Part shown: positions 10,791-21,200 of the stretch, piece by piece
Numbering within the stretch: position 1 is the stretch's first letter
How the letters are laid out: each line of letters opens with the position of its first letter
From: Agelaius tricolor
Lineage: Eukaryota > Chordata > Aves > Passeriformes > Icteridae
Length of the DNA: 64,000 nt
Assembly: GCA_023055355.1 (NCBI GenBank)
Contig: JALJCS010000001.1
Span: forward strand, 21,849,881 to 21,913,880
Reading direction: 5' to 3'
Notes under the pieces: generated by a model
What the model saw: the letters and a program-made list of their open reading frames with translations, nothing else
Told to the model about the DNA's origin: nothing
Database searches by the model: none
Position numbers and translations under genes: made by a program

Positions 10791-13700
10791 TCTTTTCAAA
10801 CATCCCAGACCCAGAATTGTGGATCTGACTGAACCTTACTGATGAACAAGGAGAACTGCCTTGACAACACTGTGTGCTTATATTGCACTTTTTAAAGTTG
10901 TCTTGAAAGTAAGGAATGATGGTTCTTTACTAGTCTCCCATGGATTATTTTATACAAGATATAATTTATTTTTCTTGGAATAACTTTTGAATTACTTTCA
11001 TAACTCATGAAACTTATAGTGACCTTCAAAGCGAACCACATTTGACATGACTGGTCTGCATTGTAACATGTCTGTAAGGAAAGCAATCCTTTGTAAAGGT
11101 AGTTTGCTGGCTTTTATTTTGCTACACAGCTTCTGAAACCTACAGTTATTTGTCAGTAGGCTTTTTTCACGTAAGGACCTTCTGGACCCAGTGTGTGGCT
11201 TCTCTGGTAAAAGCAAGACCTGCTAGATGTCAGCTACAGCTCTGTGTGAGTGGAAGCTGAGGGTGCACAGCAGGGAGACCTGAGCTCTGCACGTGCAGCC
11301 AGGCACGTTACAGAGGGCTCGAGCACAGGACATTGTGAGGACAGAGAGTTTTGGGTGCTAAACTCTTCAAATTCCACAAGAATTACGGTTTTAGACGAGT
11401 CCTTGAAAAAAATCACTATTGTATCTTTTTAAGGAAGCTTTTTGCTGGCTGTGTGCAACCCTTGAAGGGAATCATAAGAAGCAATGTAGGGTGAAGTGCA
11501 GTGACCTCCACAGGCTGAAGTCAGTGAATGACTCTTTCCAATAACTCTGGTGGTCTGAGAGTTTAACAGTGGAGCATTTTCAACCAAAAGTATCTGGAAA
11601 AAAAACCAAATCAAGCACCTTCCCACAAATTACACTGAAAGTATTATTGCCTTGAGGCTCACCCTCTGCAGACAAGGAATCTCATTTAAATTAGGCATCT
11701 CCAGTTGCCTTAGTCTTCACGTGTGAGCTATTGTTGGATGTTAGAGAAGGAATCAGGCTAGAGGGGTGCCTTGGAGGTCTCTGGACTCAGCCCCACTCAC
11801 CCCACTGCCGACTTTAAACTTGGATAGGCTTGTCCAGGGTCACATCCACTTTTGGAATTCTCAAGGGTAACGATTTCACAGCCTCTCAGGGCATGTGATG
11901 CATTGCAGTTACTTTGTTGTGGTGAAATCACCTTTCTTGGTATCCCTTCCCCAGATACTTCTAATATTTTAATCCTACTGTTGCTTTTCTATTTCATCCC
12001 CACCTCCAAACCTTGGTGAATGTACAAAGGCCTAAGCCTACAAGGACTTTTAATTTCAGCACTAAAGGAACTAAAATTAGTGGGGAGCTTAAGCCAAGGT
12101 TCTGTACCAGAATGTTTCTTGAATGTATTTAAAACTGCACTGTGTTGAATTGGTGCTCTGCAATACAGGCCTGACATGATGACAAAGTCTCTGGTGAAGA
12201 CTTGTAACCACCAACAAATGGAGAGGAATTATTTTGCTTTAATAGCTTGACCATGTTCTTTTCAGGGATCAGTTGAGCTTTCAGTCAACTTCAGTTTTCC
12301 TCTAATTTTTTTTCTGCCAGTGCCAACATATCTCTTGTTAAATTAGCAGCAACCATTTACAGTCTTTTCAGCAGCATCTGCATGATAATTGCAGAGAGAT
12401 GCTTTATATCTGGGAAAAAAGCCAAGGAATAAACCTTGAAGCAAAGCGTATTAAATTAGTTATCTCGTTATAACTTTTTGAATAATTTCCTAATGATGAA
12501 TTAAGTTTGAACTCAGAGCTGTCAAGTCCCATTGCTCCACTTGGATGTGAGAAGTAGAAAATCAGGAGGGAAAAGAATCTGTTCCTATCTGTTATTATTC
12601 AGCTGCTCTTGGCTGCAATGTGTATTTCTGCTGCTACAGTGAGCACAGGAAAGTTATTGCATAAGAGAGTGTGAAGAGCTGTGTTTGAAGGGAAGAAAAT
12701 TAAGCAAATGTTTTTTTATGCAAAGATGCATCATAGGTGTCTTAGAAAAACATTAATTAGGAAAAGGCACTAAAAATCCTTTCCAAATTAAGTCAGTGCC
12801 TATTAATGAGCCAAAGAAGTGGCCATGTGGTAAACAGTCATTTCCAATTAACTCCTAATGTGGCTGGTATGGTAGATGGAGGCCAATGTGAGTCACTTTT
12901 TCCTTTTCATTGTCAAAGAATGGTAATTTTAAACTTTTCCTTTCATCTGACTTCAATGTATTTTTCCCTGCTAGATTTTATCTTGACTAGATCTGTTAAT
13001 ATCCTAAGTGAATTGGGCTGGTGCATGTCTTCAGAGGTTCTTTTCCACCCCAGCTTACAAGCAGCCCTCATCATGCTGATGTTTTATGGTTGAAACGTGG
13101 TACAGTTTTGTAAGGGAAAAAATGAACCTTCTCACTTTGAACCTGTTGTAGTTTTATCAGGCCAAAATTGCTTGGGCAGTATTTCCTAACCTTTAGGGAG
13201 TGACAGGAAAATGCATTTTGCATCCAATTTTCTTAGTCATAGCAGGAATGAACACATGGGCCTTAAAGCAACAGTGCTGTTAAATTTCTGTCCCACAGAC
13301 CTTTAAACAGCAGAACCCTTGAGGAGAAAAGGACAGTTTGGAGTTGCTGTTTGTTGTGTTGCATGTTTTTTAACATCAAAGCCTGACAGTTGTTTGAGAC
13401 CGGTTTCATCCATTTGGAGTAAAGTCTGGATTGAAAATCTCACAATGATTCATCAATGAACAGAATTTTGACACAGGCAGTTTTCTCCCAGGGCACCCAC
13501 CTTGCAGTCTGGCATGTTCAGCCTACACTCCCGGACGCTTTCCAAGAGAGAACTTGCAGCAGATGAGTAAGTCTGGCTTGGGCATCCATTGTGTCTATTT
13601 TTCTTTTAGTACACTCTTCATCTGTATTTAACAACTTTTTCCTTTTTAATTTAAACTCTTACCAACTGTAGTATTGAGGTGCTTGCATTGGCTTTTTGGT

Positions 13701-15559
13701 TAAAGTTATGGTCTGAGCATTTCATGCTTCCCATTGTTAGAGCAGGGATGGGAGAGATGACAGCTGAGCTGTGATGCTGCTGCATGCTCTGGGGATCCTG
13801 TTTCTGTCCCCCATCAGTCACACTGGAGGATGGTGGACATCAGCTGCTCAGGTCCTACTTGTTTCAGGTCCTACAAAGGCTTGTTTAGGCACCTCTTGTC
13901 CTTTACTACCTGAGGAAAGATGAAGCTTGTGCCCACAAACATTTTCCTGTATAGGCATACAGGGATCCTAAATGCTCAGCCTTATCAGAAGTTCCCTAAA
14001 CTAATTTTAGCTGGCAAAGGACACATCTCTGAGACCTTACTCAACCTATTGCCAGCACAGTCCTTGAAGTATATTGAAGAGCATTTCTGTTCTACTTATT
14101 TAAATCAGCTGCCTCAGCTACAAATATTATTAAATATTTGCATGATTTCAAAAGCTGGGGGTTTTAAAATTTCTTTCTTGTAAACAAACAGAAATGCAAA
14201 TGGCAAAACATAGACTTACTAATTCTTTTCCAACCTAAGTGCTTCAACAGTGCTTGTCATGTCAGCCAGGACATTATGTTTTGATCCAATACTTGCTATG
14301 TCTGTGTAGTCCACAAGCAACTCTAAAAGAAATGTTGATGGGCAGCCTTGTACTTGGATATAGCACAGAAATCTCTAGGGAAAATTGAGCAGAGCTAACT
14401 CTGACAATGCTGCATTTCCAACAGCTGACTTCCCACTGGTCTCCTGGGAGTAGGTGATGACTGAATTAGCTGTTGTCAGCCTCACTAACAGTTTGTGGTC
14501 TGTGTGCTCAGAAAGTGGAATCATCAGGCTGATCTCTGCTGTAGCAGCTCTCGTGCATCACTGAGGGAGGTCTGAGTTAAATTTTGCTGCTTGTCTTAGC
14601 GGGTAAAAAAATGCTAGAGTGACAGCCCCTGCAGGTAATAAAGGCCTGCATCACATTGCAGGAGCAAATTCCTGAGCTGGCCATGAGAGGAAGGACCGCA
14701 TGAAAATAGCCTTTGACCACCCTTCTGCAAAATGAATACAAAGCTGCTGATATATACTTCAAGGCATATCGAGTTTGGGCTAGGTTTTGATGCCAGTAAG
14801 AAAAAGGCTACAAGTCCAAACCCCAAAAACAGTTGTCCCCAGCTCACTCTTAGCCTTCTAGAGTGGTTTTCTTATAGGATCTGGTGCTAAGGGAGCTATA
14901 GATGCCATCTAAGTCTTTAGAGAGAAGGACATTATACATGCAGCTGCTTCCAGGGATTGGGGATTTGAGGAAGGGAACAGATGGCTGTGGGGCAAAACAA
15001 GATGGAGGTATTAACCATAAATAAACTATTGTTAGATTTGAAACAAAACAGTGCACAGGTCAAAAAATAGCAGTGTTTATGTAAATATTTAAAGTAAATA
15101 AATTTAGTCAGTGTTTTTGGAGTATCTTAGATTACAGTTCCATTGGTTTCTCTCAGCTGTTTTGGCTGGCATTTCTTTGAAGGTTTGTTGTCAGTGCTTT
15201 CTGTGCACTCTCACTGAGAGTTTCCCACATGCTTTAACAACAGGACTTTGCCTGCAGAGAGTGAACTGGAAATCACTGAAAATAGTAGCTTCCTCTGGAG
15301 AATTCCAGCACTATATAACAGCAAGGGAAGGACTGCCACTGATTCTCAGTGGCTGGGCAGTCAGTTCCAGGTATTTCAGGGGTAGTGCTCCTAGATTAGG
15401 CAGGGAGGCAAAAAAGGAATGCTTCCCACAAGCTGTTTCCATGTCAGGCTGGGGGACACTCCCTGACTTAGACAGTGGCTGGTAGTTGAGGAAGAAATAG
15501 GGATGTGTCTAGAAAAGGGTGCTCAGCCCCTCTGGTGCACCTGGCAGCAAACTTTCAGG

Positions 15560-15745
15560 GCTTCCTGTGGCCAAAGCTGTATCCTGCTCCCTGTGTGTAG
15601 TACCTCCTGATGGATCCTCTTCCATGAATCACATTGCCTTCTCTTTAGAAGCCATTTATTCCTCTGGCCTTCACAATGTCCTGTGCTGGTGAGTTCCGTA
15701 ACTTAGAGATGTAATGTATAAGAACTTCCTCTTTGTGTATGTTAA
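15560..15745. repeat. Old amniote LINE-like fragment (probable CR1/L3 group)
   Basis: The stretch around 15650-15740 (GAAGCCATTTATTCCTCTGG, then a GTGAGTTCC motif and AAGAACTTCCTCTTTG) resembles from memory a degraded repeat common in bird and reptile genomes. Assignment to a family is tentative. It lies within the inferred PTPN14 3' UTR. Confidence 0.4.
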
Positions 15746-15830
15746 AAAAAAGTATTTTCTTGCTTCTGCTTGGTCTTTAAAAGAAAGCAAATCTGTAGTA
15801 CCAGAAACACTGGTAATAGGATGTTTATCC

Positions 15831-15878
15831 TGTTATCTGTATGGAGCAACCTGTTGAGGTTGCTCCATACAGATAACA
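15831..15878. repeat. Perfect 22-bp inverted repeat with 4-nt loop
   Basis: The left arm 15831-15852 and right arm 15857-15878 are exact reverse complements, separated by GTTG. The arm starts TGTTATCTGTATGGAGCA. In RNA this would form an uninterrupted 22-bp stem. It lies in the inferred PTPN14 3' UTR, about 0.7 kb before the distal poly(A) signal. Confidence 0.97.
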
Positions 15879-16549
15879 TTTTTTCCTCACTAGTAAAGTA
15901 CCTTTCTTTTGTTATTTTACAAAGGAAAAAGTTTACACATGCAGATGACTGTAATATTCCCATATGTTATTGTGTGGAATGTGGTAAATGAGATAACATG
16001 TTTAAGTTTTATGTCACTGGATTTTACTGTCCTGTTTTACTGCAGTATTGTGATGCCTCTGGTTTTATTTGTTCTGTAATTCTGTACCTGACAGTTTAGC
16101 ACAACACAGTGATCTGATCTCACCACCTCATTGTATGTACACATTTTGTAGAAAAATGAGACATCAGTTATGTGCCCTTCCTGCCCCCAACCCCTCCTGT
16201 TAGGGCTGAATGGCAGAATTATTCTATGCTATTGAAAGCCTTTAAAAAAATAAAAATCTATGCATGTTATTTTATATTCTAATGTATTATTCATATCAGT
16301 ACATAAGCTTATGCTTGTCAGTTTTATCTTGTGTATAGAACTGATTACTTTTGACAGTATTTTTGCACTGCTTCTTTTCTTTCTCTTTTTATTATAAAAA
16401 GTTCTATCAGCATTAATTGACTGCAATAATTTTTTTACCCCTTTCACTGCCTTTGTGTAAATAGTTTCTTATATGCTTTTGCAAATGTGAGAATGTCTTC
16501 AGTCACTAAGGTTTTTTTGGTAAGGCTGTCCCTCATATTCACAGTATAC

Positions 16550-16555
16550 AATAAA
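16550..16555 (+). terminator. PTPN14: Poly(A) signal AATAAA, probable distal PTPN14 end
   Basis: A canonical AATAAA followed about 25-45 bp downstream by a T/GT-rich stretch (TGTTTGTGTTCTTGTCTC). This is the best-formed + strand signal between the PTPN14 stop and the convergent SMYD2 end. A second AATAAA at 16813-16818 is a weaker alternative. Confidence 0.65.
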
Positions 16556-16575
16556 CCATTTTTTTCAAGGAAAAC

Positions 16576-17839
16576 AATGTTTGTGTTCTTGTCTCTATCA
16601 GCTTAAGGGTTTTGTATTTGCACCTACACTGCTTGAGTTGGTTTCCCATGTTAAACTGATAGGCACACCCAGGGCCACAGTGAGCTTTGAATAACCTTCT
16701 GCAAATAGTAATCCTAGTTTCACAGGGGCAAGGCTCCCACTGGTGCCTCATGTTCAGCTAATCCAATTCTTTGGTGTTGAAGTGTGGTGTGGGCTCTGGA
16801 CAGACTTGCTGAAATAAAGGTATTATTTCCCAGGACAAGAGTTTATTTGACAAGACAAAGTTAGGATAAAAATAGTCAGCTAGTGCCCTCTTCCTAGGCT
16901 TGGCTGTAGTTAAATGGCTTTGGCTTTCTGGAATTGTAGATCTGGTGCAGTTTTATATACTCCAGCAACAACTGCTGGCTGGAGAGCAATGAAAGATTTC
17001 AGCAAAATGAGCTGACAAACCCTTGTTCTAGCAGTTTTATTTTCAGAGCAGTGCTTACAAGAAAGAAAATACAATGAAGTTCTTAAGGGTGATGTGTTCT
17101 TTCTCATCATACTTTATAAACTGAAAACAGTAAAGAGGCAGGTAATTTTATTGTACACCATTTTCAATTTTGATGCTAGAAGTTTATAGCTACACACTTT
17201 TCTTTCCCCATCCTTAAAAGCACACTCTTGCCATTGATCTGAATGGAGGGGGAAAAATTCTCTTGTTTTGTATATGGGTAGAGAAAGCTAAGTCCTGGAC
17301 TTTTTCCTCAGAAAGTGTTCCTGTCCCTCTCTTAAAAATAATTGCTAACATATTATTTACAGTAGTTGTAATCCACTGGAGGTGAAGGTATGGCTGTAAG
17401 GAAATATGAGCTCTCCTCTGCAATAACTCACTTTAACTTGTAAAGGAGTGTAAAAAGCCAGAAGTTGCATAGTTCATGTCTTGTGCAAGCCTTCAAGCTC
17501 CAACATAGGTGTCAGTATTTTCTGTACAAGACAAATTGAGCTCTAGGTCTTTTCTGTGATGAATCCTCATCTGCCAGGAGCAGTGATTGACCTGCAGATT
17601 GACTGGTTGAGGGAACATTGGTGGCAATGCTGTGAAATGTACATAATTCATCACCCCATTTCCCCTCTCTCTCAGTTAAGCCACTGCAAATAAAAATGAT
17701 GCAAGAAAAAAAGGAAATGTGTACCAAACCACAACAGAAAAAGCAGGGCTTTTGCTAATTTGTCAGATTAAGCAAAACTATTTGGGCAGAAGTACATATC
17801 ACAAAACTATTGCACCCACTTAAGTGTACAACAGGAATC
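16576..17839. other. Intergenic stretch between convergent genes
   Basis: This lies between the inferred 3' ends of PTPN14 (+) and SMYD2 (-). No gene was seen. A minus-strand AATAAA (TTTATT at 17147-17152) could serve a longer SMYD2 transcript, and the + strand AATAAA at 16813 could serve a longer PTPN14 transcript. If both were used the 3' ends would lie within a few hundred bases of each other. Confidence 0.55.
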
Positions 17840-18147
17840 AAGAGGGGCCAAGACCACTTTATTTAGTTTACACAAATAAGATGCACACCAACACCCCTAA
17901 AGAAAAAAATGGCCATTTCTGCACATGAGCCATCAAAAGGCATAACCTTTAAGAAACCATGGCTGCTTCCTTAAAAAAAAAAAAAAAAGGCAATTGTAGA
18001 TGTGTGGAAGCTAGGCCTACGTGTGTTTGTCATTCCAATTATAGGACAGAGCTGTGTTCATACTCTACCCCTTTTCAAAGCGCTCCTGAAGGTTTCCATA
18101 ACAAGGCTTTTTAATAAAGGTTTGAAGGATTGCATAGATTCAAAGGC
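17840..18147 (-). other. SMYD2: SMYD2 3' untranslated region (inferred)
   Basis: The sequence from the TGA at 18148-18150 to about 20 nt past the AATAAA at 17858. It contains an A-run (T-run on the transcript) at about 17973-17988. The end is inferred from the signal only. Confidence 0.6.
17858..17863 (-). terminator. SMYD2: SMYD2 poly(A) signal AATAAA
   Basis: TTTATT on the + strand is AATAAA on the - strand, 285 bp past the SMYD2 stop codon. That gives a 3' UTR of roughly 300 nt, close to the short human SMYD2 3' UTR. It is the first canonical signal downstream of the stop. Confidence 0.7.
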
Positions 18148-18228
18148 TCAGTGGTCCTCTAATTCCTTTTTGATCTCTGAAATGTATGGATGATCTTTCC
18201 CATGTGCTACTTCCATGATAGCAATTGC
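18148..18228 (-). CDS. SMYD2: SMYD2 exon 12, terminal
   Basis: A coding part of 26 codons plus TGA, AIAIMEVAHGKDHPYISEIK then KELEDH (411-436). The acceptor is CTTTTCATAG after a long pyrimidine run. It is too short to stand out as an open frame and was found by homology to the conserved MEVAHGKDHPYI tail. Confidence 0.97.
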   Translation of the reverse strand, partial: AIAIMEVAHGKDHPYISEIKKELEDH

Positions 18229-21200
18229 CTATGAAAAGAAAAAAAAAATATTCACACAATTGATTCATATATAACACCAGGCTATAAATACTCTCTTTAG
18301 AGGTTTGAAGCAGTCTGACACCTCTAGCTACTTTTTGTCCCCTTGTAGTCATAAACCCAGTGGGAAATAAAATGAAATTCAAAACTAAGTAATAAAGGTT
18401 TTATATTCAGAGAATACATCTTTGATCTTAAAGGAGCCCAAAGCACCTTTCAAAATTATATTCCTGACAAAACTACTTTGAATGCCACCAGCTCCAGGAC
18501 AGAAAACTGCAAGTGTGGTGGGTAATATTCCAGCAGAGGACTTAGCCAGTATCAGAGCCAGCTCTGCTCCTACCAATTTATCCTTGAGATGTGCCAGACA
18601 TACAGGCCTAGTGCAGGAGTAATGCTGAGGCATTTCAAACTTGAGTTGTAAACCCTCTGCTCCTTCCAGGGGCTGTCAATGCTTTAGGAAGGAAGCAACA
18701 ACTTAGGCAGAAGTGAGTTCCCATAAGATTCGGACAGAGGCTGCTGTGCCCAGCTCCCTGGTGTTTCACCTGCTCCAGGCCCGAGGGGGAATGCTGCAGG
18801 CAGCCAAACCCCTGACTGGCACCTCTCCTGCCCTGGAGTGTGTGCCAGGGCAAGATTTCCCCTTGAGAAAATAAGTGATAAAAGGCTATACTAGAGAGAA
18901 ATGGGAAGAAAGTTCACTGTAAGTCTGAGAATGGTTAAAAATCAAGGGAGCTAAGACAGAGCAAGGAATTGCAGTATCCTGGCCGTCTGAGCATTTGGTC
19001 ATTTCATCCTTGGGAAACTTTTATGCTCTTGTATTTGTTAAGCCAGTACAGCAAGGGCTTTTGGTTCCACCTCAGCAGCGAGAAATGACCCCACCCCTCC
19101 TCCTGCCTGAAAAAGAAAGGAGGACCTTCTGGATGAGCTGCTCACAAACTGACAGGGAACAATGGGTTTGCTTTTGCACTAAATCCCAAACATCAGAGGC
19201 TGGGATAACTTTGGGCAGTTCCTGTAGACAGCTTTTGGAAGTGAGTCACTAGAAAATGTTTGTGTTAGGAAACTAACTATGCCAACAAATTTACCTCACA
19301 GTTCCCTACCCCCCATCCCGTGCTCCTACTGGCACAATTCCCATTTCTACTCAAGGGTTTAACACCACAGTGAAGGAAAACCTATGCCAACTTCAAACTA
19401 GGTAACAGTTAAATTTTAGAGCATATATTCTTCTAGCATCTTTCACCATGGTTGGATGGTGCTGTTATTATTTGCTGGCTAAAACTTGCCAGCATCTAAA
19501 AACAAGAAGAAATAAATACATTGTGACATTCCACACTGAGTCATTATATGCTACAGTAGTCACTGATGCTTAAGAAACTAAAATAAATTTCTGTCCAACA
19601 ATAGGGGAAAAGAGTCAAGAAACATTGTATAGACTAATAAAAAATAGCAGAATAAAAAACTAAAGAATAAGGTACAGACTAAAAAAAAGGGGTGAAGAAA
19701 AACATAAAACCAAAATGCTGTATTTGCCAATTTCAGCATTACCAGATGCATTGAATTCCCTTCAGCTATGTAAAAATCGATTGGTTCCAGAACAAATAAC
19801 CATCAAAAGCATGCCTAGTTTAAGTTGGATATAGAAATCACAGACTTCAATGAAACACTATGTGCCTTTTATAAGAGCCAAGCATTTTTCCTGTCCTTAC
19901 CCAGCAAATGAGGGGAAGATAGGGTTCTGCTTCATTTACACCAGTGCAGCTCTAGCTCAGTAAAGAACTCAGAGCAAATGTTTAAGCATAATTCTCACTC
20001 CAGCTGCTGCAGTATGAGCCCACTGTGAAAAGGCACCCAAGAGCAGACCTATCCTCCATCTCTAGAAAAACCAAATCTGAGCCAAAATTCCCGTGACCGA
20101 ATATATTAACACATGGTGCATTTCCTACCACGCCAGGCTCACTGACAGAGAAGCACACAGTGTTTCAATGGCTGAACTGCTGTTATTAATGGAGAAACCA
20201 GGCAGTAAATACCCTCTTCAGGGCTTTCACTCCAGCCGTCCTGTTCTTCAGTGCCATGTACAGTCTCCCTAACTTCAGCCACATGGAGGCAACATTCAGC
20301 GAGTAGGAGGGATAATGTTTACTGCAAGAGAGAAAGAAATGCAGCTTCATCAACTTTGGCAGTTTCGTAGCATTTTCCCAGTGCTGTTCCCCTCTCATGG
20401 GGCAGGAAGCTGCCTCTCGGTGCCCCTGCCCATTCAGCGCTCATCCCCTCTGCCGTGACTGCCAAGAGCCCGTGCCAATTGTGTCTGGGATGGGGATGCC
20501 TGTCAGCTGGGAATTGGACTGAAACTACCATATGCCTCTGAACAGCTGTCAGCTGGCAATGACTTTCTGCCACTAGATTTAATCTAGCCAGCTACAGAGA
20601 GAGCCTGCATTGTGATGAGTTTTTGGAGCCACCCTGCACCCGCAGCAGTGGCTCTGTGTGTTCCACAATGGTTGGTGGGCTGGAAAGCGAGGGGCCCTCC
20701 GCAGTGCGCAGGGCACACATGGCAGCCTGTGCTCACACACACTGAGCAGGCACAGCCCGCCTCGGCAGAGCTGACCTGGAATGCCAGGCTCAGAGCCAGA
20801 GGAGCTGGGCAAGTCCCAGGGAAGATAAATAATACTGAGCCCCCGGAGGGGGAATGTTGGCTCCTTCTTTGTATCACTGCTCTCTGCCAAGTGATCTGTG
20901 ACTTTATGTTGGCATCTGTTCCAAAGGGAGAGCTTTTCTTGTGCTCCCCCCAGCTGGCAAGAGTCACGTCTCAAGACGAGACTCTGGGAGATTCACGGCA
21001 GGACCAGACACAGCCAGGGTAACTGCCTGGCTCTCACCACGGGCTCCCTGCTGCAAACCAGAGAATTTGATCAGAAACAGTGTTCATAGCTCCTGCAGAG
21101 GCTGTGAGCTGCCTTGCCCCACGCAGGGCTTCAGCCTGGGCATTCTCCCACGCCTCCAGCGCTAGGGCAGCGGGATCAGGGACATGGGACTGGACCCAGA

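Larger units (their letters stand above)
10791..16575 (+). other. PTPN14: PTPN14 3' untranslated region (inferred)
   Basis: No gene or convincing ORF was found between the PTPN14 stop and the AATAAA at 16550, and human PTPN14 also has a multi-kilobase 3' UTR. The stretch is AT-rich with many AT-rich runs and several possible internal poly(A) signals (12428, 15097, 16249). Shorter isoforms are therefore possible. A fragment of an old repeat (about 15560-15745) and a perfect hairpin (15831-15878) lie within it. The distal end is inferred from signal quality and not from any transcript. Confidence 0.6.
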
